Source: Liolophura sinensis (taxonomy: Eukaryota; Mollusca; Polyplacophora; Chitonida; Chitonidae). From it: a DNA stretch of 64,000 nt. The stretch spans positions 10,775,504 to 10,839,503 of the forward strand of contig NC_088298.1 of assembly GCF_032854445.1 (NCBI RefSeq), in the 5' to 3' direction. Both the position numbers and the translations under genes were made by a program. Shown one piece after another: positions 1 through 10,963 of this stretch. The notes under the pieces were generated by a model. It was not told the DNA's origin and searched no databases. It saw nothing but the letters and a program-made list of their open reading frames with translations. The stretch's first letter is position 1. Every line of letters starts with the position of its first letter.

Positions 1-1410
1 ATAGACATTTTCCCAACTGTGTGTGCACTCTCTGTACTATAGACATTTCCCCCACTGTGTATGCATCCTTTCCCCTATAGACATTTTCCCCACTGTATAT
101 GCATCCTCTCCACTATAGACATATTCCCCACCGTGTATGTATCCTCTCTACTATAGACATTTCCCCCACTGTGTATGCATCCTTTCCACAATAGACATTT
201 TCCCACCATGTATGCATCCTTTTTAGTATAGACATTTCCCCCTTTATTTATGCATCCAATCTACAGACACTTTCCACACTGTATATGCATCCTCCCCACT
301 ATAGGCATTTCCCCCATTGTGTATGCATCTTCTCCACTATAGACATATTCCGCACTCTGTATGGATCCTCTCTACTATAGACATTTCCCCCACTGTGTGT
401 GCATCAATATAAACACTTTCCCCACTCTGTATGCATCCTATCCACTATAGACATTTTCCCCACTGTGTGTGCATCCTTTCCACAGTATACATTGTTCCCA
501 CTCTGTGTGCATCCTCTCCACTATAGACATCCCCCCCCACCCCCTTTGTGTATGCATCTAATCCAATATAGACATTTCCCCCATTGTGTATGCATCCTCT
601 CCACTATAGGCATTTTTCCCATTATGTATGCATCATTTCCCCTATAGACATTTCACCTTTTGTGTATGCATCCAATCGACTATAGACATTTTCCCCAAAG
701 TGTGCACATCCTCCACACTATAGGCATTTTCCCAACGTGTATGCATCCTCTCCACAACAGACATTTTCCCTACTGTGTATGCATCCTATCCACTATAGAC
801 ATTTCCCCCACTGTGTATGCATCCTTTCCCCTATAGACATTTTCCCCACTGTATATGCATCCTCTCCACTATAGACATATTCCCCACTGTGTATGTATCC
901 TCTCTACCATAGACATTTCCCCCACTGTGTATGCATCCTTTCCACAATAGACATTTTCCCATCATGTATGCATCCTTTTTAGTACAGACATTTCCCCCTT
1001 TATTTATGCATCCAATCTACAGACACTTTCCCCACTGCATATGCATCCTCCCCACTATAGGCATTTTCCCCATTGTGTATGCATCTTCTCCACTGTTTAA
1101 ATTTCCCCACTGTGTTTGCATCCTCTCTACTATAGACATTTCCCCCACTGTGTATGCATCTTCTCCACTATAGACATTTTCCCCACTGTTTGTGCATCCT
1201 ATCCACTATAGACATTTCCCCCACTGTGTATGCATCCTATCCACTATAGACATTTTCCCCACTGTGTGTGCATTCTCTCCACTATAGACATTTTCCACAC
1301 TGTGTGTGCATTCTCTCCACTATAGAATTTTCTCCACTGTGCATCTTCTCCATTATAGACATTTTCCCCACTGTGTGTGCATCCTCTCCACTATAGACAC
1401 TTTCACATCT
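1..1410. repeat. Minisatellite, 36-38 bp unit
   Basis: Degenerate tandem array of a unit around 'ctatagacattttcccc' followed by 'actgtgtatgcatcctc'. It enters from beyond the left edge and stops near 1,410. Units vary by short insertions and substitutions. A block at about 61-320 recurs at about 817-1,070, an offset of 756 bp, so whole groups of units were duplicated together. Short open frames across it arise from the repeat and are not genes. Confidence 0.9.
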
Positions 1411-1790
1411 TGTTTTAAATTTTCAAATTGTTTTTTTTTCGTGCATATAGGCTTTATTGCATCGTGCTTTCGAGTTGATGAAGAACTCGAGTGGATTGGA
1501 ACTCACCCCTGCGTTCGCCGTAATCTAAACTTTCCATTACGTGCCAGACAAATTAACGAGTGGGGATTTGCATAAACGGTACTTTGAAACGTCTCCGCTG
1601 TGTGATACAGTTTTATGATTATATATATTGCGACTGATCAGTCTGATTATACAATCATCACAGTAATCATGAAATGATACTGCTCCCATGAATAGACGGC
1701 TATGTGAAACGTTTCAAATCGCAGTGGATTTGTTAAACCCCTGTGGTTTTATATATCGTTGTGCCTGACAAAAGTCGGTGTATTGACGAA
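1411..1790. other. Non-repetitive spacer, no gene recognised
   Basis: AT-rich sequence between two tandem arrays. An open stretch of about 45 codons at 1,440-1,575 follows a T-rich run and an AG, so an exon cannot be excluded, but the peptide resembles nothing I recognise. Confidence 0.4.
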
Positions 1791-1794
1791 TGAC

Positions 1795-2150
1795 TAGTGA
1801 AATTAATGGTGTCGGAATAAAGTATTCCAATATTCATTCGGTAATGACATTAATGGATGGTGTTGGAATATAACGGATATCGTTGGCGATATTAATGGGT
1901 CTGGGTACACTTGATTGTCCTCTTGTTTACGACATTAGTATTTTCAGGGTACAGTGGATCAACCAACAGCTACAGCAACATTAGTAATGTCCGGTTACAA
2001 TGGATTGCTCTTGCTAGCGATATTCATTGGTGTCCGGTTACAATGGATTGCTCTTGTCCTAGCGATATTAATGGTGTCCGGTTACAATGGATTGCTCTTG
2101 TCCTAGCGATATTAATGGTGTCCGGATAAAATTGATTGTTCTTTTGCCAT
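1795..2150. repeat. Short minisatellite, about 45 bp unit
   Basis: Units around 'tattaatggtgtccgg' plus 'ttacaatggattgctc' repeat with about 45-bp spacing. The three copies at about 1,985-2,130 are nearly identical, and more diverged copies lie upstream. Confidence 0.8.
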
Positions 2151-2211
2151 CGACATATGGTGCCATCCAGGATACAGTTGATTTACAAGATTTATCATCC
2201 GTTCCTTTGAG

Positions 2212-2352
2212 GACGACCCATTTCTTTTTAATCGATCTAACGGATTAGTCCCTTCGTAATAGGGAAATAATCATTTCCTGATAACGCATTAGTCCGTAAT
2301 CGGGAAGGGATTAATCCGTTAGATGGACGGAAATGCAATCCGTCATCCTTCA
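2212..2352. repeat. Foldback (inverted-repeat) element
   Basis: The 21-bp arm at 2,235-2,255 is inverted at 2,304-2,324 with one mismatch (atctaacggatta... against ...taatccgttagat). Weaker pairing continues outward through the 'tttgaggacg' and 'cgtcatccttcaaa' flanks. A related arm (cgtccatctagcggattaa) occurs near 6,826. This suggests a small non-autonomous transposon, but no coding part or clear target duplication was seen. Confidence 0.6.
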
Positions 2353-2389
2353 AACAAGGTTTTCAACGTAAGATATTTGGAGTAGTATT

Positions 2390-2641
2390 TATTTATTTGA
2401 TTGGTGTTTTACGCCGTACTCAAGAATATTTCACTTATACGACGGCTACCAGCATTATGGTGGGAGAAAACCGGGCAGAGCCCGGGGGGCCATCTGCAAG
2501 TTGCTGCCAGACCTTCCCACTCAGGACTGGAGAGGAAGCCAGCTTGAGCTGGACTTGAACTCACAGCGACCGCATTGGTGAGAGACACCTGGGTCATTAG
2601 GCTGTGTTAGCGCGCTAACCAACTGAGCCACGGAGGCCATA
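2390..2641 (-). mobile_element. SINE family A, full length, with target duplication
   Basis: Full-length tRNA-derived SINE read from the minus strand. The tRNA-like head with its A box (tggctcagttgg) is at the 2,640 end. A B-box-like 'gttcaagtcc' follows, then the family core, and an A-rich tail of 'aaataaata' type sits near 2,390. The same 11 bp, ggagtagtatt, flanks both ends (2,379-2,389 and 2,642-2,652), as expected of a target-site duplication from L1-type retrotransposition. Confidence 0.9.
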
Positions 2642-2774
2642 GGAGTAGTATTGTCTGAATACATTTGATTGCCCAATGGTGTCAGGTTACAGTTGTTTCA
2701 TCGACTGTATATATGGTGACTGACAAAAAATGGACAGAAATTTTAATTATTTAGTTTTAGTTATTTAATTTATT

Positions 2775-2857
2775 TTTTTTAATGTTTTTCGCCGTATTCA
2801 AGAATATTTCATTTATACGACGGAGAAAAGGATTATGGTGGGAGGAAACCGGGACTG
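2775..2857 (-). mobile_element. SINE family A fragment (3' part)
   Basis: Retains only the tail-proximal core (cgccgtattcaagaatattt, then a diverged 'attatggtgggagga' block). It is truncated before the tRNA-like head. Confidence 0.75.
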
Positions 2858-3498
2858 AAACTTTACACATCAAGAATTACGTCGCCGAGATATGTATACA
2901 AGGCAACAGTGCAGGAAACAGTATAGTGACGAAAACAACCTCTGCCTTTAGCCCAGAAAATGACGCAATTTCATACGTATAACACAGATATTTTCACGCG
3001 CTTAATAATAGTATAATAGTTCAATGACTACGACACCGTTTGAATGAGATATATGGGCTATTACATATACACGTAGGCCTATAGTTGCGCTCGGCCAGCG
3101 AAGAACTGTGATATGAGCTATGTTAAAAACAAGTAACGAATAATTGATTTGGTTTGGGCTATCTTTACCCGGCGTTTCTATATTTAGCCTCCGGCGTCAT
3201 GAAAACGTCATATTGACAACACCGGTGCGCGTGACTTCGGGCAGTGAATCAAGGTCCCTGTACTGTCAGTGTGACGGTGAGGTCATCGTCCTGCGTAAGG
3301 TGTACACAATACGGTGAACAGAGTGTTTTGCCAGTTTATGGCAGACTTTACCCGCTTAAGAAAATACGTCCACATACAGCTTGTGATTTGATTGTTCTTT
3401 ATATTACAGACAAATTTCTGTTACATTGTCTGATCCACGGCCTGTAGAACGGGAATGACCCGGATACTACAGTGTCCAGTCGTAGAACAAGACCGCCT

Positions 3499-3672
3499 AT
3501 TATTTGATTGATGTTTTACGTCGAACTCAAGAATATCTCACTTCTACGACAGCGGCAATCAGTATGGTGGGAGGAAAGTGCGCACAGCCCGGGGGGAAAC
3601 CCATTACCATCCGCAGGTTGTTGCCAGACCTTCCCACGCACGACCGGAGAGGAAGACGGAGGTTCCCTAAAC
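3499..3672 (-). mobile_element. SINE family A, head-truncated
   Basis: Matches the family A core from the tail to the 'cgaccggagaggaag' block with several substitutions. The tRNA-like head is missing. Confidence 0.8.
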
Positions 3673-3812
3673 TTTATAACAGCAAAGGCTTAATACATCG
3701 CACGTTTATTTTATAGTATATACATATGTGAAATTTCATAAATATTTTTTTAATGTTATCTTGTATAAATAACCCTTATACCTATTTATGTACGTATAAG
3801 GTGTTTATATAT

Positions 3813-3902
<90 letters not shown>

Positions 3903-4355
3903 ATAACATAGTATTTATGCCCTATGAATTTTAATGTACGTAAGTTTCCTATTTAGAAATGTTTGGTTGACTAACCAAATGCTGCATTACCCTGTGTTTA
4001 GTGTTTCAAGAATTTATGTGTTGTATGTTTGTGCCAGGAAACATATCCAGTCAAGGTCCAGAGCATGCCGAAAGATCTCCTTATGTCGATGACCCTTATA
4101 CACGTATGTCGTATCTTGTAATTGCGATGTTTGAAGTCTCAAGTTTAAAATTTTAAACTCCCAAGAGGATTGTGGCTTTTTTTTTAAAGGCGATTTACAT
4201 ATTTACATATATGTATATGTATCAACTTTAGGAATACAGAATACATTCTAGGATCACCCAGACAACATATCTTTCTGTTAAAATTAACAGACTAATCTCT
4301 CGTCTAAGGAACGATACGCCCATACATGTATATATAGACTTGTAGAAGTGACCAG
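3673..4355. other. AT-rich spacer, no gene seen
   Basis: Contains the (AT)n tract annotated separately and otherwise unremarkable AT-rich DNA. No plausible exon was found on either strand. Confidence 0.5.
3812..3900. repeat. (AT)n microsatellite
   Basis: An almost perfect run of about 40 AT dinucleotides. Confidence 0.97.
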
Positions 4356-5434
4356 GTATGTATACATTTTCCCACAGGTGGTGGAATAGTGTAAACGTAT
4401 GCATGTATACATTTCCCACAGGTGGTGGGGTAGTGTAAACTTATACATGTGTACATTTCCCACAGGTGGTGGGGTAGTGTCAACGTATACATGTATAGAT
4501 TTTCCCACAGGTGGTGGGGTAGTGCAAACTTATGCATGTATACATTTCCCACAGATGGTGGGCTAGTTTAAACTTAATACATGTATACATTTTCCCACAG
4601 GTGGTTGGGTAGTGTGAACTTATACATGTATACATTTTCCCACAGGTGGTGGGGTAGTGTGAACTTATACATGTATACATTTTCCCACAGGTGGTGGAAT
4701 AGTGTAAACGTATACATGTATACATTTTCCAACAGGTGGTGGAATAGTGTAAACGTATACATGTATACATTTTCCAACAGGTGGTGGGGTAGTGTAAACG
4801 TATACATGTATACATTTTCCCACAGGTGGTGGGGTAGTGTCAACGTATACATGTATAGATTTTCCCACAGGTGGTGGGGTAGTGTAAACTTATGCATGTA
4901 TACATTTCCCACAGATGGTGGGCTAGTTTAAACTTAATACATGTATACATTTTCCCACAGGTGGTTGGGTAGTGTGAACTTATACATGTATACATTTTCC
5001 CACAGGTGGTGGGGTAGTGTGAACTTATACATGTATACATTTTCCCACAGGTGGTGGGGTAGTGTGAACTTATACATGTATACATTTTCCCACAGGTGGT
5101 GGGGTAGTGTAAACGTATACATGTATACATTTTCCCACAGGTGGTGGGGTAGTGTAAACTTATGCATGTATACATTTTTCCACAGGTGGTGGGGTGGTGT
5201 AAACGTATACATGTATAGATTTTCCCACAGGTGGTGTAAACTTAATACATGTATACATTTTCCCACAGGTGGTGGGGTAGTGTAAACGTATACATGTATA
5301 CATTTTCCCACATGTGGTGGGGTAGTGTAAACGTATACATGTATACATTTTCCCACAGGTGGTGGGGTGGTGTAAACTTATATATGTATACATTTCCCAC
5401 AGGTGGTGGGGTAGTGTAAACGTATACATGTATA
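4356..5434. repeat. 45-bp minisatellite with acceptor-like motif
   Basis: About 24 units of roughly 45 bp. Each combines 'catgtatacattttcccacag' (in halves of 20 bp or fewer) with 'gtggtggggtagtgtaaac'. A block of 8 units is duplicated: the marker 'acagatggtgggctagttta' occurs at about 4,551 and about 4,911, 360 bp apart. The unit length is a multiple of three and lacks stops in several frames, so long spurious reading frames appear on both strands. Confidence 0.95.
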
Positions 5435-6349
5435 GTTCTTTTGATCCATACACAGGCCACAAATTTCACTAAAGATTTTGGTTTACAGCATGCTGTTAAA
5501 GGAGAGAAATTTATGATCAGATAAAAAATGCGGAGCACAGAATGTATTTCGACAATGTAGGCCTGTATGGCTATATACACTCTATATACGTGATTAAAAA
5601 TCAGACAGGGTTATACGATATAAATTTAAAATTATGGATAAATTGGCTTACTTACAAGTTACATAATATGAAGATCACTGGTACACAAATTGTGTACTAT
5701 ACGAATATACACCTGTCTCTGTACATGAGTGCCTCTCACACTCGGTTGTTTTAGCAGGTATAGAATCTTCAGTAAGTGTGTAGCACCTTTTAGCCCCCCC
5801 CCCCCCCCCCCCCTGCCGACCGATTTTTAGTGTATGCAAGAAGAATCAAGGAACGACTGAACAATCTTCACATGTCCAGCTCCCTGTCAACTGAATAGCA
5901 TGTATAGGCCTCTTGGGCCTTGAGGATAATTAGGCCGATCGCACTTATTTTATCTTTGACTTTTTTCTATATCCGCTTTGTGGCACTTGTAAAGGCCTAT
6001 ATATAACCTTCAGTATGTAGTTTAGGGAATGTTCATATGTCGTGGATACGGCAGAAACACCTTTGATATTGTTGATATATATATAACATGATAAAAGGGA
6101 GCAAGGAAAGATAATCGAGGTCATTGTAACCTGCTTGTAATTATACAACAACAACGATCGATCATAATTTGCTGAGTCATCATGCTTGCATCTGGTTCTA
6201 TATATCGACCTTGGTATTTAATTTAACAATACATGTGTATCTTGATATAGGGTACTCTATACAAGCTGTTTACATATGAAATCGAAGTCTTGTATCATTT
6301 GTACGTCGACAACCACTTTGAGGCCTGTTAGTCTAAAACCCCATGAACT
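5435..6349. other. Spacer, no gene seen
   Basis: AT-rich single-copy DNA with a poly-C run. No exon with recognisable coding character was found. Confidence 0.5.
5794..5813. repeat. Poly-C homopolymer (about 20)
   Basis: Uninterrupted C run. The length is prone to sequencing error. Confidence 0.9.
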
Positions 6350-6571
6350 CATTAGTCTCTCACCAATGCGGTCAATGTGAGTTCAAGTAAAGCTCACGCC
6401 GGCTTCTTCTCCGGTCGTTCATGGGAAGGTCTGCCAACAACCTGCGGATGGCCGCGTGTTCCCCCCGGGCTCTGTCGGAGTTCCCCCCACCATAATGCTG
6501 ACCATGCTGTCAATATAAGTGAAATATTATTGAGTATGGCGCAAAACACCAATAAAATAAGTAAATAAATA
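6350..6571 (+). mobile_element. SINE family A, head-truncated
   Basis: Plus-strand copy beginning at 'ctcaccaatgcggtc' and running through 'gtgagttcaagt', the core and the tail 'aataaaataagtaaataaat'. The A-box part of the head is absent. Confidence 0.85.
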
Positions 6572-6615
6572 AAACTCCATGACAGTAGGGCCTACCTATT
6601 GCTTTTGCCGATATT

Positions 6616-6805
6616 TATTTGATTGATGTTTTACGCCGTACTCAAGAATATCTCAATTATACGACGGCGGCCAGCATTTTGGTGGGCGGAAAACGGACAC
6701 AGCCCGGGGGAAACCCACGACCATCCGCAGGCTGCTGCAGACCTTCCAATGTACAGCAGCAGAGGAAGCCAGGATGAGGTGGACGTGAACTCACAGTTTC
6801 CTGAG
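6616..6805 (-). mobile_element. SINE family A, partial
   Basis: Minus-strand copy from the 'atttatttgattgatg' tail to the B-box region (gtgaactcacag). It lies 45 bp from the opposite-strand copy at 6,350-6,571, giving a head-out inverted SINE pair that could fold in RNA. Confidence 0.85.
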
Positions 6806-6837
6806 TGATAACGGATACCATTTTCGTCCATCTAGCG

Positions 6838-6908
6838 GATTAACGCGTTCCAACTGATTAACAAGTTCCAACTGATTAACACGTTCCAACTGATGAACAC
6901 GTTCCTGA
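6838..6908. repeat. 18-bp tandem repeat, 4 copies
   Basis: 'gttccaactgattaacac' repeats four times with small changes, next to a copy of the foldback arm seen at 2,304-2,324. Confidence 0.85.
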
Positions 6909-6965
6909 TATTGAATTAATGTGTTTTTGTTGGTTAGTGTATCACGGCGGTGGGACCTTGGTGGT

Positions 6966-7060
6966 ATTTATGTATGTATGTGTGCCTGTATGTGACTGAC
7001 TGTATGACTGTGTGACTGTATGACTGTATGTATGTATGTATGTATGCTTGCATGCATGCT
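6966..7060. repeat. (TGTA)/(TGAC) simple repeat
   Basis: Imperfect run of tgta, tgac and tgca tetranucleotides. Confidence 0.9.
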
Positions 7061-7362
7061 TGAGGTTTTACGTCGTACATAAGAATTTTTCAGTCATATA
7101 ACGACGAGGAGTCATTATAGGTGTGCGTGCATGCCATCACTGAAGCATCGTGGCAAAGACAGACAAGTCACTCCACCCCGTCACATTTTACTGACACTTG
7201 GCCAACGATTTCTGTTTCCTTGCTCTAACAACTCAGTGCTGTGCGCCAGTTCAGGCAGCAACAAGTACCACTTTAATTGGTATGACCCGACCCAGGTTTG
7301 ATCCCGGGTCTTCCGACTGCGGACGAGACAAACGCCCTAACCATGCACTAGGCCGCCGAAGC
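7054..7362 (-). mobile_element. SINE family B copy
   Basis: Second SINE family. The tail-proximal 'gaggttttacgtcgtac' and 'cagtcatataacgacgagg' blocks lead to a tRNA-like end near 7,290-7,360 (ccaggtttgatcccgggtc). The same layout recurs at 7,955, 8,318, 16,775 and 39,478. Confidence 0.7.
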
Positions 7363-7727
7363 GGTCTTTGGGTATTTACATGTACTCTGTACACGTGCAT
7401 GTACACGTAGGCCTTGCACATGTGCAGTATACATGCACTTAGGTGCAGTAAATTAACGCTTCAGTGATTGCACAATACTTATTTTTTATGCATGCAAGTG
7501 TGTGTGTCTTATATATATACACACTGGTTTACATATCTCATGCTGTTTACTTACATAGTATATAGAGCCGTTTTGTCTATTGTAAAAGGAAAGCTGTGAT
7601 TTTTGGCACAAAGTATCTAATAATCCCTTTCATAAACCCATTTTCATGCAATTTTGTACCAAAGACCCCGGCTGCCTGTGTGTGCATACATCAAAACACA
7701 AATAACAGCCTCTAATAAAGACGTACA

Positions 7728-7922
7728 TATTTATTTATTTATTTATTTATTTCTATTATTTCTATTATTTATTTATGGTGCTTCACGCCGTATAGGGCCT
7801 ACGTGGAAATATTTCACTTATACTACTATAGCCAGCATTGTATATAGTGAAACCGGATATAGCCCTGAGAAAATCCACAACCATCCGCCTGCAGGTTGCC
7901 GGCAGAACTTTCCACATATCCT
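7728..7922 (-). mobile_element. SINE family A, diverged partial
   Basis: An (ATTT)n tail at the low-coordinate end is followed by a recognisable but degraded family A core (atttcacttatactactat, agccagcattgtat). Confidence 0.7.
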
Positions 7923-7954
7923 ATGACCGGCACATCCTACGACAGCACAGTATA

Positions 7955-8288
7955 TAGCGCGTCCGCTTTGGGAGCGGTAGATCAGGGTCAGTCCTGGGAC
8001 GAGTCAAACATAAGACCTTAAAAGAGGAAAGTTTTAACTTCCTCGTTGGCATTTAGCATGAAGGGGATAGTACAACGACTGGTTGACCTGCATCAGTATA
8101 ATGGTTCACGCGGGGGGCAGCTAACTTACCTTCGGTAAGCCGCCTCAGTGAAGCAGGACTACAAAGAGAGCGGTGGAAATCCGTCCTGCCACAAGGAGGT
8201 AAATTACATGCGCCCTATAAGGATTCCTTCGTTGTCATATGACTGAAAAATTTTTAAGTACGGACGCTAAACCTCAAGCACTCACGTG
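7955..8288 (+). mobile_element. SINE family B, near full length
   Basis: Plus-strand copy from the tRNA-like 'cgcgtccgctttgggagcgg' through 'cttaaaagaggaaagtttta' and 'gttgtcatatgactgaaaaa' to 'gctaaacctcaagcactcac'. It has the same block order as the copy at 39,478-39,812 read in reverse. Confidence 0.75.
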
Positions 8289-8317
8289 TCGTATGCATGT
8301 CAGGTTTCACATGTATG

Positions 8318-8690
8318 TATGCATGCTTGAGGTTTAATGTCGTACTTAACAATTTTCCAGTCATATGACGGCGAGGAGTCATTAGGAGTGTGTACATATA
8401 CTGTGTCTTCTTGTTGGCAGGGAGAGTCAATGCCGCCAAAAAGCTAGCGTCACAGCTTGAAGTATCATGCCAAGACACCAGGACATGTATGACACCAGAC
8501 ATGTATGACACCTCACGCAGTGACATTATACTGACACCATGTCAACCAGCCCTGTTCCTTCCTCTCAACTCCTAGTGCTAAGTGCCAAGTGAGACAGCAA
8601 GAGCACTACTTAAAAAGCTTTTAGTACGACCTCGGGTCTCCTGACTTCGAAGCGGACGCCTCCAACCATCTGGCCACCGCAGCGGTCCTA
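8318..8690 (-). mobile_element. SINE family B copy
   Basis: Minus-strand copy starting at 'tgcttgaggtttaatgtcgt'. The head-side block 'cgacctcgggtctcctgact' and 'ccgcagcggtcc' lies near 8,630-8,690. It forms an inverted pair with the copy at 7,955-8,288. Confidence 0.7.
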
Positions 8691-9106
8691 TAAATTTCAG
8701 ATTTCAATGTGTTTTGGTTGTTTTTCATACGTAGAAATTGATGCGTATTTCAGAAGCTGTGGTTCAAAGCAACATTATGCAAGTCAGCATTTCGCTTACA
8801 GATATGCTCGATGTAGTATTGTAAGAATGTATATTTGCACTTTACATACAGAGCTTTTATATATTGAAAAGTTTTTGCACATGTATTTAATATAACATTT
8901 TTTGTCTAGACCGGTTAATCGATCGAGTTTCCTCGCCATAAGCCAAACCCGAATATACCTTAATTGCACTCAAACGGTGCACGCTACAACAGTTGTGTGC
9001 TATATAGCCATGTACAGTATATGTACGAAGGGAACTAACTCTATGGAAAGCATTATCTGTTGCATGCCGGATTTTTTAATTAGCCTTACATCACGCGTTA
9101 TGCAGA
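8691..9106. other. Spacer, possible 3' UTR of the peptide gene
   Basis: Single-copy DNA. If the minus-strand peptide gene at 9,107-10,963 is real, this would be its 3' flank. An ATTAAA-type signal can be read on the minus strand near 8,886. Confidence 0.3.
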
Positions 9107-9182
9107 TCATTTATGGTTGGCTTCTTCTTGTCCATAAATTGCTTTGATATCTCCTCGAAGCTCAGGTGGGATCATGTCCAGT
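9107..9182 (-). CDS. Candidate peptide exon 3 (terminal)
   Basis: 25 codons including the TGA stop at 9,107-9,109, after the acceptor 'gttcgttctcacag'. The reading LDMIPPELRGDIKAIYG has a natural protein composition. One leading base completes a codon from exon 2. Confidence 0.45.
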
Positions 9183-10963
9183 CTGTGAGAACGAACAAAA
9201 ACATGAAAGGAAAATAATGTGGGTGTTAAAAATGAGGTGAAGATGACGGTTCATTCGAAAACGATTATTTATTTATCTTTTACCGCTTTCGCTTAATTAA
9301 CAATTTCGGAAGTTTGGTAAACCTCTGTATTTCGTGGCACACTGATTAAGTTAAGACCCCTCTAAAGGTTCTTAAAATTTAGAACCAGTCAGTTTTTAGT
9401 TGTTTAAACTGTTCTGGACGGTTAATATGTCTTGACATATACGGATCACGTAATAGAAGTCTGGCCGTAAAATGCAATTAATTGTTAAAACCAGCGCTAT
9501 ACGATAGGTACCAGATTTAATAGAAGTCTAGCCGAAAATTGCAATTGTTGAAAAGTGGGGAGTATATCCGCCAACGCATTCGTTGAAACATGCAATACCG
9601 GTACTTGGGGTATGAAATTTAAAATGTGACCGACAAATGTAGTTCTTGAAACCTCAGCTAAAACGAAAAAGACCAAATAACATTTGATAATCATAGACGC
9701 AATGGACGGCACGGCCACTTTCAAGCCTATTGAACTGGGTAACAAAATTGCATTCAATCCTTGTGAAGAGTCCGGAACTTACTGCAATTGTGGCCGAAAA
9801 TTGCAGCTATTGAAACCTAGATCAGAAAGAATACTTTGCATTTGCCACTAGTGTAAAGGGCGTTCTTACTGTGAGGGGTATAAAACTTGTGGCCGAAACC
9901 TTGCAGTAATTAAAATATGGCCGTTCGTGGAAACCTTTTGTGTAATAGCAAGGATTGTGGAAACGTGCCCGAAAATTGCAGTTTTAAAAATCTGGGTAGA
10001 GTAAAGGAAGAACAAAAGGTGGATAAACATTGGGTCGGTGAGAGAGTTTCCCCTTCCCATCATTTCACGTGTTCCGTACACAGTTTCACTTACAATTTCT
10101 TAATACATTCTTTCTTGCAGTCCTGGGCTGCAGGACTGTCCCACGGGGCTGAGCTTTCCCCCGTCTTCTCCTTAATACACTTCATTTAACACATCATCGT
10201 CGGCGTGATCAGCTGACTGCCAGCTGTACAGAATTAACTTATGTTATTTTTATATATGATTACTTATTTGTTTGTTTATTATTTGATGACTTTTATTTAT
10301 TTACCTAAAGGTTCACTCTAAAATTTAATATATTTAACATATAATATTAAGTTTTCTGGGCACCTGTCTCTAGTACAGATTAATTTACAACCTATGCTAT
10401 GCTGGTATGGACAACGCAATTCTTATGCACAAACAAAAGTATTCTATATTCAACAGTAATAGAACAAGAGTAGGCCTATGGCACATATAATGTAATAATT
10501 TTTATAGAGTCTTACATTATAAATCATTGTGGGTCTGCAGCAACTTGCGTATGCTCGTGGTTTTCCCACGGTTTCTGCCCGGTTTCCTCTCACCATTTTA
10601 TGCTGATATAAGTGAAATATTTTGGTTACACCTCAAAACACCAATCAAATAAATAAATAATATATTTCAGATGCTATAAAACATAGCATTCTGTCATTTT
10701 AACACATTAGCTTTTACAGTATTCTATAAATGTACCCAGTACCTCTTTCGGCAAACCGCCTTATGAAAGACTCCTGTACGTATCCTAGGTCTGTATATAC
10801 GTAGATACGAACCCATATATTGTGAAAGTTATTTCGTATCACCATGTCATGATGCAGACTTGCGTAAATACCTCCTCCCACAAGTGTAAATAGGATTCGT
10901 CCTAAAAGACTTACCCAGTGTCACTAGTAGCAATATAGCTGTTAGAGCAAAGAAACACTTCAT
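9107..10963 (-). CDS. Candidate small secreted peptide, 3 exons, unrecognised
   Basis: Three short exons on the minus strand join in phase to a 59-residue peptide: 10,963-10,915 (phase 1 end), 10,148-10,094 (phase 2 end) and 9,182-9,107 (stop TGA). The first encodes a hydrophobic start, MKCFFALTAILLLVTL, typical of a signal peptide, and ends in a strong GTAAGT donor. The middle exon carries a Cys-x3-Cys (CKKEC) basic segment. The last exon has a good pyrimidine-rich acceptor and a charged C terminus. I recognise no family and assign no function. The weak point is the middle acceptor, which lacks a pyrimidine tract. A different in-phase acceptor ending at 10,213 would give a terminal exon 10,212-10,172 with its own stop. 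Frame change between those two readings could also mean a decayed gene. Transcript evidence would decide. Confidence 0.4.
9440..9990. repeat. Degenerate repeat around 'ggccgaaaattgcagt'
   Basis: Five or so diverged copies of 'agccgaaaattgcaatt' with 'gttgaaa' (about 9,460, 9,530, 9,790, 9,890 and 9,965) at irregular spacing. It looks like an old tandem array inside the candidate peptide gene's intron. Confidence 0.55.
10094..10148 (-). CDS. Candidate peptide exon 2
   Basis: 55 bp between 'aaagctcag' and a GTAAGT donor. It encodes a short Pro/Ala-rich stretch followed by a CKKEC basic segment. Phase fits exons 1 and 3, but the acceptor is purine-rich. Confidence 0.35.
10546..10655 (+). mobile_element. 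SINE family A fragment (3' part)
   Basis: Plus-strand 3' part from 'gcaacttgcgtatgctcgtg' through 'cccggtttcctctcacca' to the 'caccaatcaaataaataaat' tail. Confidence 0.8.
10915..10963 (-). CDS. Candidate peptide exon 1 (signal peptide)
   Basis: Starts at the ATG 10,963-10,961. It has one Lys and one Cys, then a hydrophobic run of about 13 residues, and ends at a consensus GG|GTAAGT donor. If unspliced, the frame continues for 22 more codons to a stop. Confidence 0.45.

Noticed and set aside
1306-1575. Possible exon after a T-rich tract and AG at 1,448
   Set aside because: No donor, no partner exon and no recognisable protein. Kept only as a note.
4228-5580. Frames of 100-140 codons on both strands
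   Set aside because: 45-bp minisatellite artefacts with Cys/Tyr/His-rich periodic translations.
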